Source: Bacteroidota bacterium
Lineage (GTDB): Bacteria > Bacteroidota > Bacteroidia > M30B66
Direction: 5' to 3'
NCBI GenBank assembly: GCA_027490225.1
Contig: JAIXYK010000031.1
Span: 36,531-100,530, forward strand
Length of the DNA stretch: 64,000 nucleotides
The notes beneath the pieces were generated by a model. The model was not told where the DNA came from and searched no databases. It saw only the letters and a program-made list of their open reading frames with translations. Shown piece by piece: positions 46,661 through 55,548 of the stretch. Made by a program: the position numbers and the translations under genes. Position 1 is the first letter of the stretch. Each line of letters begins with the position of its first letter.

Positions 46661-47587
46661 TTAATTATTTGAACGGATTTTAGGAATGAAAACACCAATT
46701 CCAAATCCTAAAGCTCTTACTTGTTGCATAAATGTTACTTGTCCTGAGTTACTTGCACTAAAGAAAGTCACTTTCGCTGTGTTGAAATTGAGCTTGAAGA
46801 AAAAGCGCTCCTTGTAAATCAGATTTGCCGCGAAATCTGGCGATATTCCAAATCCTCTTTGTTCTTCGAAAGTGCCAACTCCTCCATTTAACAGAACATT
46901 TATAGATGGAATTTTCATGCTTTGAAAATAAATGGATGCTCCAAGAGAAAATTTTAAATCATCATTTATTGGATAAAACCAATTTAATCCTCCTCCAAAA
47001 GATAGAGATTGCCAATAGGCTCTACTGAATGACAAAGGTGTAAAACCAGATTGTTGAATAATTGTTGGCTCTAATATTTTTGTATTAAATCCGTACCTTA
47101 TATATCTAAAATTTAGTGACCAATATAAATCGGAATCTATTTTTTTTAAATATCGAGCTTCAATACCATATCCAGGAAGGGCTCCACCAGCGCCAGTTTT
47201 ATTTACAGCTGAGCTTCCAAAAACACCAACTGGAGCTCCTAAAAACGTATTTATTGCGAATATTTTATTTCTGTAATTTACATCAGAATCTCCTGCTTTG
47301 TTAGAATAGTTGATAGGCGATTTCTTTTCATTTTTAGCTTCCGGTTTAGAAATAGGTCTATTAGGATCAATGACTAATTTTTCTATCCTTTGATTTTTAA
47401 TGTAAATAATTGCACCATTAATATTTTTTACCTGAATGCTATTTTCGCTACCCGGATTTAATATTTCACCTGTTATAAAAGTCCCATCAACAAGGAATAC
47501 TGTGTCATTGGGCAATGATTGAGCAATAGAGTCAATGCTTAATAAAATAAAAAATATTAAAGTGAATTTTTGAAATTGCATAGCCAT
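46661..47587 (-). CDS. Outer-membrane beta-barrel-like exported protein
   Basis: The 308-residue protein has a signal peptide (residues 1-23, ending SIAQS). A short all-beta N-terminal region follows (NDTVFLVDGTFITGEILNPG, IQVKNINGAIIYIKNQRIEK), of the kind seen in Bacteroidota proteins that sense or bind. A barrel-like part from about residue 110 has alternating aromatic strands (YWSLNFRYIRYGFN, SFGGGLNWFYP, FFFKLNFNTAKVTFF) and a C-terminal GFGIGVFIPKI. No family name is certain. It has its own -7 box in the 22-bp gap after the DUF2167 gene. Confidence 0.7.
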   Translation of the reverse strand: MAMQFQKFTLIFFILLSIDSIAQSLPNDTVFLVDGTFITGEILNPGSENSIQVKNINGAIIYIKNQRIEKLVIDPNRPISKPEAKNEKKSPINYSNKAGDSDVNYRNKIFAINTFLGAPVGVFGSSAVNKTGAGGALPGYGIEARYLKKIDSDLYWSLNFRYIRYGFNTKILEPTIIQQSGFTPLSFSRAYWQSLSFGGGLNWFYPINDDLKFSLGASIYFQSMKIPSINVLLNGGVGTFEEQRGFGISPDFAANLIYKERFFFKLNFNTAKVTFFSASNSGQVTFMQQVRALGFGIGVFIPKIRSNN

Positions 47588-47597
47588 AAAGCTACAA

Positions 47598-47605
47598 CAA
47601 AAATA
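47598..47605 (-). promoter_or_regulatory. -7 box (TATTTTTG) of the beta-barrel gene
   Basis: An exact TAnnTTTG, 11 bp before ATG 47587. It lies in the short gap downstream of the DUF2167 gene. Confidence 0.45.
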
Positions 47606-47609
47606 AAGT

Positions 47610-48473
47610 TTATTGATTTTTTGTGGGTTTAAATTGAAAAAATAAAATTACTCCACAAATCCCAACAATAAATAAAATGGCTTTCCAAAATTTAAAAATG
47701 AACGCTCCTAATTCGCGCCTTTCAATAACGTATCCTAATATAAGGAATTCAATGCTTTTGTGATTTGAACCAATATTCGTTTCTTTATAAATATTGAAGT
47801 CATTAAATTTAAAAAAAGCTGTAATCGCTTCCATTTCATTTTTTAAAAATTGGATTGCATCTGGTGAACTAACACAATCAAATGCCATTACACCTTCTTT
47901 TCCTATAAATCTAAAGTGAATACTGATTTGTTTTTTAGAAGCATAAATACCCGACTCAATTTCTTCTGCCCAATAAAGGCAATTCATTTCTTTTGAATAC
48001 TTGGGAGGGATTGACCAATTCAAGATTTTCACTGGCTCTAACTCATATTCACTTTTAACAGAATCTAGCTTATCGGATTGTTTAATTAAGCTTTCTAACA
48101 CCTGATTATCTTCAATAACATTGTAATTAGAGGCATCAATTGATAAATTAGGTAAATAATAAATTGTAAAGAGTAGGGCAGAAGTGTCGAAAATGCTTTT
48201 ATTCTTTTGTAGAATAATTCCTAAATAGCTAGGGTCTTCAATAGACGCACCCCAATAGGTTCTTACAAAATTATTCGCTTTCTGTTCATTCAGAAATTTA
48301 AAATTCGAATTCAATTTTAAAATCCCCAAATCTTTAATTGTGATTGTAGAATTCTCTTCAAATGAATACTCATTTTCAATTGAATCCATCGCAGCAGTCA
48401 ATAATGAATCAGTTGTTGCTAAACAATAAGTATTTGTGAAAAGCAAAAAACTTAGTATTAACCTATACCTCAT
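47610..48473 (-). CDS. DUF2167-like membrane-anchored protein
   Basis: The 287-residue protein has a signal peptide (ending TYCLAT), a periplasmic domain and one C-terminal transmembrane helix (ILFIVGICGVILFFQF). Lines such as LNSNFKFLNEQKANNFVRTYWG, LGIILQKN, LNWSIPPKYSKEMNCLYWAEEI and VMAFDCV fit the DUF2167 family (membrane-anchored, unknown function). The usual family order, signal peptide then domain then C-terminal helix, is kept. No neighbour explains its job. Confidence 0.75.
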   Translation of the reverse strand: MRYRLILSFLLFTNTYCLATTDSLLTAAMDSIENEYSFEENSTITIKDLGILKLNSNFKFLNEQKANNFVRTYWGASIEDPSYLGIILQKNKSIFDTSALLFTIYYLPNLSIDASNYNVIEDNQVLESLIKQSDKLDSVKSEYELEPVKILNWSIPPKYSKEMNCLYWAEEIESGIYASKKQISIHFRFIGKEGVMAFDCVSSPDAIQFLKNEMEAITAFFKFNDFNIYKETNIGSNHKSIEFLILGYVIERRELGAFIFKFWKAILFIVGICGVILFFQFKPTKNQ

Positions 48474-48582
48474 AAAATTTTTTGAAATTGAAGCGCAATA
48501 ATAATTTAAAAAACTTTTGATTTTTAAATTCTGTAATTATACCTCTTTATGATTAGTTTTTTGAAAAATCAATCATTATAGT

Positions 48583-50136
48583 TTAATAATAACTATTTAT
48601 AAATGAGTTAGATACAGTTATAAGCTTATTTTTTGATATATAGTCAGGAATGCTATCTTTTTCATTTTTGTAGACTATTGGTTGGTATCCTTTTCTTAAA
48701 ACTTCTTCAATTTGAATTTCAGTTGGAATAAAATTGTAAGCTGTTGCATCGGTGTAAAACATCGCTTCGATATAGTGACGTTCGTTGACATTAAAAAGAA
48801 CCGCCTTTGGTGGTAAATTAAGTGTTTTAAAATTGTTTCTGTTTTTTAGTAATTCAATAGAATAGTAATTCTCAGAAAAAAGAGGTGAATGTTTTTTAGC
48901 TATTTCATAAAAATTTAATTTAATCAGTATTAAAATAAATGAAAGTAAAATAAATAGAAATGAGAAAATAGATTTCTTTATAGGTTGATGTTCTAAAAAA
49001 GTTAAAACATTACTTATCAAAACTCCAAATGCAATCATCACAGGCATTGCTGTAATTACAGTGAAAGAAGGCATTTTTGTAGCTACAAAAGAAAAAAACA
49101 AATACACAACAACAACCATTGTTATTAATGCAGCAAATACACCTTTATTGTTAATTTTCTTGTAGGATAAATAAACAGCTGGAATTATAAAAAAGGCAGC
49201 AATCTTGCCATACATGTCATTAAACTTATCCGTGTAATACCAAAAAGTACCAACATGACCATCAAGCGGTTCTGTAACATGAGCTGCATTGAATAAATAG
49301 GCTTTTGCTGCTTCGTCGGGGTACCAAATAAATGTTAGTAATTGCCATGGAAGAGCGATAATGATTGTAATAATAAGCGCAATAAATAAGTCATTATATT
49401 TTACTAAATTAAATTTATTTAAAATAAACAGATTTACGGCCCAACCTAAATACACAAGTAGTCCAACTAACCATTTGCAAAGAATTGCACAACCTGAAAA
49501 CAAACCAATTAAAATTAACCATTTTCTATTTCCTGAATATGTATATTCAATCCATGCCCAAATGCTCAGAGAAATATAAACTAAAAATGTAAAATCGTTG
49601 TGGTCGAGTTCTTGTCTTCCTGCAATTAACTCAAAAATATAAGTACAGGTTAGGATTAGTATAGAACCATAAAAAGCTACTTTACTATCAAATAAAATCT
49701 TGGCCGAACGATAAGTAGCTGCAACCAAACTTATTCCTAAAACAATGTTTGGAAGTCTTAGAGTGAATTCAGAAATGCCAAATAATTTAAAACTAATTGC
49801 TATTTGCCATAAGAATAAAGGTTGTTTGTGCAACCATAAAGTATACCTGTCCCATCGGTCATATGGCATTGTTACAATGGGATTGTCATATAACGTTGGG
49901 CGTAAAGGATGTTGCATTAAGTTTTTGGCAACCAGTGCATGAAAACGCTCATCCCAAATATTGAGAAATGGATCTAACAGTGCTCCTAAAGAGAATAATG
50001 AAGCAGCTGCAAGTAATACTAGTAAAAAAGTGAAGTTATGTTTACCTTTTTGAAATGTATAAAAGCTACAAAAAAGAAAAAAAAGAAATAAAACGATTAA
50101 GTTTTGTTGAAGTGCAGAATATAAATCAAAGCCCAT
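48583..50136 (-). CDS. GT39-type glycosyltransferase (ArnT/PMT-like membrane protein)
   Basis: The 517-residue protein has about 11 transmembrane helices. The first periplasmic loop holds the catalytic acidic motif LNIWDERFHALVAKNLM (near 58-74), typical of GT-C enzymes such as ArnT. WLHKQPLFLWQIAISFKLFG and FTLRLPNIVLGI follow, as in the PMT_2 domain, with a soluble C-terminal region. It probably transfers a sugar from an undecaprenyl-phosphate donor to an envelope acceptor; the specificity is unknown. It ends the tight minus-strand group that begins upstream at 54.8 kb. Confidence 0.87.
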   Translation of the reverse strand: MGFDLYSALQQNLIVLFLFFLFCSFYTFQKGKHNFTFLLVLLAAASLFSLGALLDPFLNIWDERFHALVAKNLMQHPLRPTLYDNPIVTMPYDRWDRYTLWLHKQPLFLWQIAISFKLFGISEFTLRLPNIVLGISLVAATYRSAKILFDSKVAFYGSILILTCTYIFELIAGRQELDHNDFTFLVYISLSIWAWIEYTYSGNRKWLILIGLFSGCAILCKWLVGLLVYLGWAVNLFILNKFNLVKYNDLFIALIITIIIALPWQLLTFIWYPDEAAKAYLFNAAHVTEPLDGHVGTFWYYTDKFNDMYGKIAAFFIIPAVYLSYKKINNKGVFAALITMVVVVYLFFSFVATKMPSFTVITAMPVMIAFGVLISNVLTFLEHQPIKKSIFSFLFILLSFILILIKLNFYEIAKKHSPLFSENYYSIELLKNRNNFKTLNLPPKAVLFNVNERHYIEAMFYTDATAYNFIPTEIQIEEVLRKGYQPIVYKNEKDSIPDYISKNKLITVSNSFINSYY

Positions 50137-50141
50137 ACTTA

Positions 50142-50552
50142 TTAAGGTGATATTTTCAATTTCTTAATCATTGTTAATGGCCCGGGGCAGTATGATTCAT
50201 GGCATCGTATGCAAGTTGAAACCAAGTTGTTAAATTCCTTTTTTTGAATTGCCTTTTCACTTGAATAAAACCTGTCATATTGTTTTAAGAAAAGCTCAGC
50301 ATATTCCAAATAATGTTCTCCTTTCTTAGAATCGGCAGATGCCTTAGCACTTATTATCTTTTTGTATTTTTTTTGATATTCAGGGAGCTTTTCATTGGCA
50401 TTTATCTTGGTTTTAATTGATTTAAAATCATTGGCCATGAAGCGCATCAGCTTACTTAACTGACTTTCAGAAACACTTAAATTGCTATTTGCTACCCAAA
50501 AAACAGAAATAAAAAAATAAAATAATAAATAAGAAGATTTACTTTTTAGCAT
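50142..50552 (-). CDS. Exported single-heme (CxxCH) cytochrome-like protein
   Basis: The 136-residue protein has a signal peptide (LLFYFFISVFWVANS), a helical body, and a C-terminal STCIRCHESYCPGP, which gives one c-type heme attachment site (CIRCH) at about residues 113-117. The heme site close to the C-terminus in a helical protein recalls cytochrome c' and related four-helix proteins. Its start overlaps the end of the DUF4920 gene by 14 bp, so the two are probably made together. Confidence 0.68.
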   Translation of the reverse strand: MLKSKSSYLLFYFFISVFWVANSNLSVSESQLSKLMRFMANDFKSIKTKINANEKLPEYQKKYKKIISAKASADSKKGEHYLEYAELFLKQYDRFYSSEKAIQKKEFNNLVSTCIRCHESYCPGPLTMIKKLKISP

Positions 50553-51000
50553 AAATTATAACCCCATTTGCTTCAAAAGAAATCTTAGTTTCTGGCTCAG
50601 TTATTTTAGCAATTTCCTCTTTAGATTTACCAGCATCTTCTGCATAATGTTGAAGCATTTCTACGCTAACGGTTTCTTTAAAAGCAACTCCTTCCATAAT
50701 TGCAGTTTTACCATTACAATCTTTTGGAACGAAGAAACCATAATCTTTAAATCTTACCATCATTGCTTCTCCATTTCCTAAATCTACATTCATCCAACAT
50801 CCTTTTTTCTGGCAGGCTTCATTAATAACGCTTGTAAACTTTACATTTAGTGAATCTGCAGCCTTCATTTTTGATTTGAATTCTGAAACAGAAAGAGCGC
50901 CATCAGGATTTATTTTATCACCAAAATATTCCGCTTTCTGAGCTGAAGAATATTGAATTCCTAGAAGGGTAACAATAAGTAAAGTAACAATAGTTTTCAT
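50539..51000 (-). CDS. DUF4920 exported protein
   Basis: From ATG 51000 (MKTIVTLLIVTLLGIQYSSA) the protein has 153 residues and a signal peptide; a start 18 bp upstream is open but would spoil it. The mature domain is DUF4920: EYFGDKINPDGALSVSEFKS, INEACQKKGCWMNVDL (two Cys, metal- or redox-like), VRFKDYGFFVPKDCNGK and a C-terminal IIYAKK. Function unknown. It has a -7 box at 51016-51023 and overlaps the CxxCH gene downstream, which hints at a shared redox context. Confidence 0.85.
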   Translation of the reverse strand: MKTIVTLLIVTLLGIQYSSAQKAEYFGDKINPDGALSVSEFKSKMKAADSLNVKFTSVINEACQKKGCWMNVDLGNGEAMMVRFKDYGFFVPKDCNGKTAIMEGVAFKETVSVEMLQHYAEDAGKSKEEIAKITEPETKISFEANGVIIYAKK

Positions 51001-51015
51001 AGTCTTTTTTTTTAG

Positions 51016-51023
51016 CAAATGTA
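51016..51023 (-). promoter_or_regulatory. -7 box (TACATTTG) of the DUF4920/CxxCH pair
   Basis: An exact TAnnTTTG followed by C on the minus strand, 15 bp before ATG 51000 in the 29-bp gap after mnmD. Confidence 0.45.
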
Positions 51024-51029
51024 ATTATT

Positions 51030-51692
51030 TTAAGAATATTTAAGCCCACGTAGCATATGTCTTTTTCCAGGCGGTCCAGGTATTCTTTCAAGGCGTAATC
51101 CGTTCTCAATCATGTTTCGGCGAACTTCACCTTTAGCACAATAGGTAACCCAAATACCATTTTTATTTAAGTATTCGGCAGCTTTTTTTAATGCCTCTTT
51201 TGACCACATTTCCGGTTGATTTTCAGGGCCAAAAGCATCATAGAATATTAAATCAAATTTTTGAAAATCGTTGAATTCATCCCATTTAACTTTCAAAATT
51301 TTTAATTGAAAGTTATTTTCGAAACTATCATCCTCAATTTTTTGATGAAACAGTTGGAAAGAGATTTCTTTGTTTTCGAAGTTAATTTGAGGGAAATTTA
51401 ATTTTTCTAGAATTTCTTTTTCAATAGGAAAAGGCTCTATGGCAATGTATTCAACGGAAAATAGAGGTTTATTTTTTGTTTCCAAAAATGTTAACCAAGC
51501 ATTTAAACCTGTTCCAAATCCAATTTCAAGAATTCTTATTTTATCCTTAGAAAATTCTAGTTTTTTTAAACCTTCTTCAATAAAAACGTGCAGAGATTCC
51601 TGTATAGCGCCATTAATGGAGTGATAGGTAACATTTAATGAATCATCCAGCAAAGTGTCAGATCCATCCTTAGTCGGAAATATGGATAACAC
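51030..51692 (-). CDS. mnmD: tRNA (mnm5s2U34)-methyltransferase MnmD (stand-alone)
   Basis: The 220-residue SAM-dependent enzyme includes TKDGSDTLLDDSLNVTYHS, the usual MnmC/MnmD N-terminus, then GAIQESLHVFI, SAM motif I ILEIGFGTGLNAWL near 53, and FDLIFYDAFGPENQPEMWS near 146. The start is GTG at 51692; an in-frame stop lies 9 bp upstream and no ATG fits. It methylates nm5s2U to mnm5s2U at tRNA position 34. The FAD oxidase half of MnmC is absent, as is usual outside gamma-proteobacteria. It lies 9 bp after the PorE-like gene. Confidence 0.92.
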   Translation of the reverse strand: MLSIFPTKDGSDTLLDDSLNVTYHSINGAIQESLHVFIEEGLKKLEFSKDKIRILEIGFGTGLNAWLTFLETKNKPLFSVEYIAIEPFPIEKEILEKLNFPQINFENKEISFQLFHQKIEDDSFENNFQLKILKVKWDEFNDFQKFDLIFYDAFGPENQPEMWSKEALKKAAEYLNKNGIWVTYCAKGEVRRNMIENGLRLERIPGPPGKRHMLRGLKYS

Positions 51693-51701
51693 TTTAGGTA
51701 A

Positions 51702-53747
51702 TTACTTTGAAAGAATTTTAAACTCAGTTCTTCTATTCAATTGTCTTCCTTGATCAGAATCATTTGGAGCTATCGGTTCTTTAAATCCATATCCTTTATA
51801 TTCTAATCTTTCTTTGTTAATTCCTTTTTTATCAACTAAATAATTTACCACAGAAAGGGCTCTGTTTGTAGATAATTTTTCGTTGTAAGCAGCTGAACCA
51901 ACATTGTCAGTATGAGAAGATATCTCTATTCTTAAAGTAGGATTCATTTCCAGTAATTTTGTTAAACGGTCAAGCTCAGCAATAGACTGTGGTCGCAAAG
52001 TTGACTTGTCAAAATCATAGAAAATGTTTCTTAAAACTATTTTCTTACCAACTTCAAGCTTATTTAGTTCTACGTCTTTAATAATTTCCTGATAGGTTTT
52101 TGATTTTGGTAAATCTACGTTTTCTGAAAAGAAAAGATAATCTTCCATAGTTACTGCAATACCATAATTCCTTCCAGAAGGCAATGATACAAGGTATTTA
52201 CCTGTTTTAGAATTAGATTGAAAAGTTGAAACCACTTCGTTTTTTTCATTATCAGTGATTACAATAATTGCATTCAAAGGTTCTTTTGAAACAGCATCTG
52301 TGATTGTTCCTTTTAAAATTGTTACGTTAGAAGAAAATTTCCTTTCAACTTTAGATTCGATCACTATTTCTCGAGATAGCAAATTACTACTCAAAAGAAA
52401 TTGATCTTCGGTATTCATTACTGGTTCTTTTTCTGGTCCTAGCAAAGTTATCATGTAGATATCTGTTTCTCCAATGGCATCCATTCTTGCAGAAGAATAA
52501 TAGCCATGTTTACCAGAAGCAGAAACCACAAAAAACGCATCTTTATCTGCTGAATTTATTGGGTAGCCAATATTTTCGGGCTCCGACCATTTTCCATTTT
52601 CAAAAACAGATCTGAAAATATCAAAACTTCCCATTGTTTTATGGCCTTTAGAGCTGAAATACATTGTTTTTCCATCAGGATGCATATAAACACCATCTTC
52701 ATCATAACTGGTATTTATTGTAGGTCCAACATTTTCAGGTTTTCCCCATTTACCTTTATCATCTTTTCTGGTTACATAAATATCAAATCCACCTAAGCTC
52801 TCTTCTGGCTTGTCGCTTACAAAATAAATTGATTTTTCATCATAAGAAAAACAAGCATGAATTTCGGAATACTTTGTATTGATAGCATTTCCGCCAGCCG
52901 ATTCAGGTTTACTCCATTTATCTCCTTGTAATTCAGAAATTAAAATATCTCCTTCATTTTCATCTGTATAAACAAATAACTTTTGACCATCTGCTGAAAG
53001 CGCTATTGTTGCATCGTGTAAATCAGTATTTACAGGCTTTGTTAGATTTATCGGAGGAGTCCATACTCCATTTTGTTTGGTTGTATTTAGAATGTCCTCA
53101 AAATACATTCCGTCATCTGCAACTCTTGTTCCTGTTGTATTATCTCTTCTGGATGTAAAAAGCATAATAGATTCGTCAGCAGAGATAACAGCAGCATATT
53201 CTCTATATTTTGAATTTACTACGGGCCCAAGATTATCAATAATTACCCTAACAGGATTTGCAACGAGATTTTTTCCTTCATTGCATTCTGTAATTCTTTT
53301 ATCAGGGTCAAAACCAGATTTCTTTTCAGGTACGCTTTTATATAAAGAATAATACTTAATTGCATTATCAAAATCGTGATTTAAATGATATGATTCTCCT
53401 AAATAAAATGTAACATCTGGATCCACCTTAGGATTTAATTGATATGCCTTTTTAAGAAAATCTAACGATTTAAACTTATTCGGAGAATTTAAATAAGACA
53501 CACCTAACTTAAAATTAAGTAAATCATTATTAGGATTAAAGTTGTAAGCCTTTAAATAATAGTCAATAGCCAAATATTTCAAATAGTCTGCTGTGAGATA
53601 ATAATCATCACCAACTTTAATGTTTTGATTAGCGTCTTTTAGGCCACCTTTATCATTCGGGAAATTTTCTTTCTTAAATTCTACATTTTGTTGTGCAAAC
53701 AAAAATCCTTGTAGACTAATAAAAATTATTGTAAGAAACTTTTTCAT
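51702..53747 (-). CDS. PorE-like OmpA-family protein (TPR, PD40 propeller, CRD, OmpA)
   Basis: From ATG 53747 (MKKFLTIIFISLQGFLFAQ) the protein has 681 residues with a signal peptide. Domain order: TPR repeats (about 50-150); a WD40/PD40 beta-propeller (about 170-420, lines DATIALSADGQKLFVY, KSIYFVSDKPEESLGGFDIYV as pieces, MYFSSKGHKTMGSFDIF); a carboxypeptidase regulatory-like domain (GTITDAVSKEPLNAIIVI); and OmpA_C with IFYDFDKSTLRPQS and SHTDNVGSAAYN. This is the architecture of PorE, a periplasmic T9SS component that binds peptidoglycan, and fits the T9SS cargo in the window, but OmpA paralogues of this type are common. A TPR protein gene lies 8 bp upstream. Confidence 0.8.
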   Translation of the reverse strand: MKKFLTIIFISLQGFLFAQQNVEFKKENFPNDKGGLKDANQNIKVGDDYYLTADYLKYLAIDYYLKAYNFNPNNDLLNFKLGVSYLNSPNKFKSLDFLKKAYQLNPKVDPDVTFYLGESYHLNHDFDNAIKYYSLYKSVPEKKSGFDPDKRITECNEGKNLVANPVRVIIDNLGPVVNSKYREYAAVISADESIMLFTSRRDNTTGTRVADDGMYFEDILNTTKQNGVWTPPINLTKPVNTDLHDATIALSADGQKLFVYTDENEGDILISELQGDKWSKPESAGGNAINTKYSEIHACFSYDEKSIYFVSDKPEESLGGFDIYVTRKDDKGKWGKPENVGPTINTSYDEDGVYMHPDGKTMYFSSKGHKTMGSFDIFRSVFENGKWSEPENIGYPINSADKDAFFVVSASGKHGYYSSARMDAIGETDIYMITLLGPEKEPVMNTEDQFLLSSNLLSREIVIESKVERKFSSNVTILKGTITDAVSKEPLNAIIVITDNEKNEVVSTFQSNSKTGKYLVSLPSGRNYGIAVTMEDYLFFSENVDLPKSKTYQEIIKDVELNKLEVGKKIVLRNIFYDFDKSTLRPQSIAELDRLTKLLEMNPTLRIEISSHTDNVGSAAYNEKLSTNRALSVVNYLVDKKGINKERLEYKGYGFKEPIAPNDSDQGRQLNRRTEFKILSK

Positions 53748-53755
53748 ATACCTTT

Positions 53756-54778
53756 TTAATTGCAATCAGCGTCTAAGAATTGTTTTGCGGAAGTAATTCC
53801 ATTTAATGAGGCTTCTGTCCAGTCTTTACAAGCGCCACTCATATCTCTTATGTTTTCTTTTGCAATACCTCTGTTATAATATGCATAACCGTAATTAACA
53901 TCAATCTTTATGGCATTATTAAAATCCTCAATCGCACCCTGAAAATCTCGTAACTTATTTTTTAAGCATCCTCTATTGTTGAATGCATACGGGTCATTTT
54001 TATTTAATGCAATTGCTTTGTTAAAATCTAACATGGCACCATCATAATCCTGAAGTTCAAATTTCAATCTTCCTCTTTTAACGTATGAAGAACTTTCATT
54101 TGGATTTGCTTTAATGGCATAACTATATTCCACCAGCGCACCTTGGTTGTCTCCATTAGCCCTTAAAATACTTCCAAGATTGTTATAGGCAGCAACTAAT
54201 TTAGGATTTAATTTTGTGGCTTCTCTATAGTCTGATATCGCTCCGTTGTTGTCGTTTAATTGTCTTTTAGCGCTGGCTCTGTCATTATATGCTTCTGGAA
54301 AGTCATTTTTAATATTGATTGCATTTGTGAACTGTTGAACAGCCTCTTGAAATTTACCTTGTTCATAATATATTCCTCCAGAATAATAACAAGCATCCGC
54401 GTTCTGATTGTTTCTATTGAATGCGTTTAAATAATCTTGTAATGCATTTTCCTTATCTTTAATTAGATAGTAACATTGTGCTCTATAATACACAGATTTA
54501 TCTGATTTTGAGGAATCTAAAGCCATATTTTTAGTAAAATCAGCAATTGCCTCAGGGTACTTTTTAATATCTAATTTACAAACACCTCTATTGTAATAAG
54601 CTTTAGCAAATAAAGAGTCAAGTAAAATCGCTCTATCAAAATTGTCAATTGCACTTTTAAAATCTTTGTTATTAAAAGCTGATATTCCTTGATTATAAGC
54701 CTCAATTGCTTGTTCATTTTGACCGATAACAAAATTACAAACTACTGAAATACAGAAAGTAAGGTAAAATTTATTCAT
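53756..54778 (-). CDS. Exported tetratricopeptide-repeat protein
   Basis: The 340-residue protein has a signal peptide (MNKFYLTFCISVVCNFVIGQ) and about nine consecutive 34-residue TPR units (AIEAYNQGISAFNNKDFKSAIDNFDRA style), from residue 25 to near the end. TPRs mediate protein contacts, so it is probably a periplasmic scaffold. It lies 8 bp upstream of the PorE-like gene, most likely in one transcript; a joint envelope role is an inference. Confidence 0.85.
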   Translation of the reverse strand: MNKFYLTFCISVVCNFVIGQNEQAIEAYNQGISAFNNKDFKSAIDNFDRAILLDSLFAKAYYNRGVCKLDIKKYPEAIADFTKNMALDSSKSDKSVYYRAQCYYLIKDKENALQDYLNAFNRNNQNADACYYSGGIYYEQGKFQEAVQQFTNAINIKNDFPEAYNDRASAKRQLNDNNGAISDYREATKLNPKLVAAYNNLGSILRANGDNQGALVEYSYAIKANPNESSSYVKRGRLKFELQDYDGAMLDFNKAIALNKNDPYAFNNRGCLKNKLRDFQGAIEDFNNAIKIDVNYGYAYYNRGIAKENIRDMSGACKDWTEASLNGITSAKQFLDADCN

Positions 54779-54867
54779 TCAAGTTGTCTTAATTTTTAGG
54801 TATGTAAGATAATAGAATGTTCTTACATATAATAGATTATAGAATTTTACTTAAGAAATTTAATAAA

Positions 54868-55533
54868 TCAGTGTCTTTTCTGGTGATTTATTATTTCATT
54901 GAAATATCTCTTGTCTTGAAATGTTGTTAAATCATATATTCCAGTTGAATTTGAATCGAGTTGCCCTTCGAAAATATCTTTGTTTAATACCTTTTTAAAA
55001 ACATGTTGAAATAGTTCGGAACAATAAAATTTGCTGGTATCCTGTTTGTCAAAATCATGGTCAAAAGGCTTTGAGTTCTTTGCATAATATTCCATAGTTC
55101 TAACTAGACTACTGATGGTATCTTTGGAAGAATTGAATCTTACTACCACTATGCTGTTCGCTTTACTTTCATTTAAAAATGTTCTAAATGATTGGTATTG
55201 TGTTCCGTCGACTGGAGAAACAGAACTCGATAAAGCATGTATAATTTGCCAATTGTTGTTTTTTGAAACAAGCATTCCACAATGAGTTGCTTCAAGTTTT
55301 CCATTCTGAACTTTAACTATACCATCGCTAAACATTCCATAGCCTCTTCTTAATACGATATCACCTTCTTTGAGTTTATTTATCTCACTTTGCGATAAAT
55401 GATAAAAAACTGATTTTTTATTTTCGGGATCAAGAAAAATCTTGTAATACAGGAAAGAAATTACAATTACTATAGTGCCTAATAAAATGAAAAAAAGCCT
55501 CTTAATCCGTATTTTTCGGTTTAAGAGGCTCAT
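54868..55533 (-). CDS. YiiX/YebB-like NlpC/P60-superfamily hydrolase
   Basis: The 221-residue protein has an N-terminal membrane anchor (RLFFILLGTIVIVISFLYY). The catalytic domain is a circularly permuted papain-like (YiiX, PF05708) fold: EGDIVLRRGYG, then EATHCGMLV with the conserved His, and FYCSELFQHVF near 180 with the conserved Cys. Its reaction is likely amide or ester hydrolysis in the envelope. The first 13 codons coincide with the intrinsic terminator of the upstream gene (55489-55530), yet no later start codon keeps the anchor, so the start at ATG 55533 is retained. Confidence 0.85.
   Translation of the reverse strand: MSLLNRKIRIKRLFFILLGTIVIVISFLYYKIFLDPENKKSVFYHLSQSEINKLKEGDIVLRRGYGMFSDGIVKVQNGKLEATHCGMLVSKNNNWQIIHALSSSVSPVDGTQYQSFRTFLNESKANSIVVVRFNSSKDTISSLVRTMEYYAKNSKPFDHDFDKQDTSKFYCSELFQHVFKKVLNKDIFEGQLDSNSTGIYDLTTFQDKRYFNEIINHQKRH
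55489..55530 (-). terminator. Intrinsic terminator embedded in the YiiX-like gene's first codons
   Basis: A perfect 10-bp arm AGCCTCTTAA (55496-55505) pairs with TTAAGAGGCT (55521-55530), and CCG/CGG extends the stem inward. On the minus strand it ends in a T-run (55495-55490). It terminates the lipoprotein transcript while lying directly after the ATG (55533-55531) of the next gene. Confidence 0.85.
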
Positions 55534-55548
55534 TTTGAAAATTTTATT

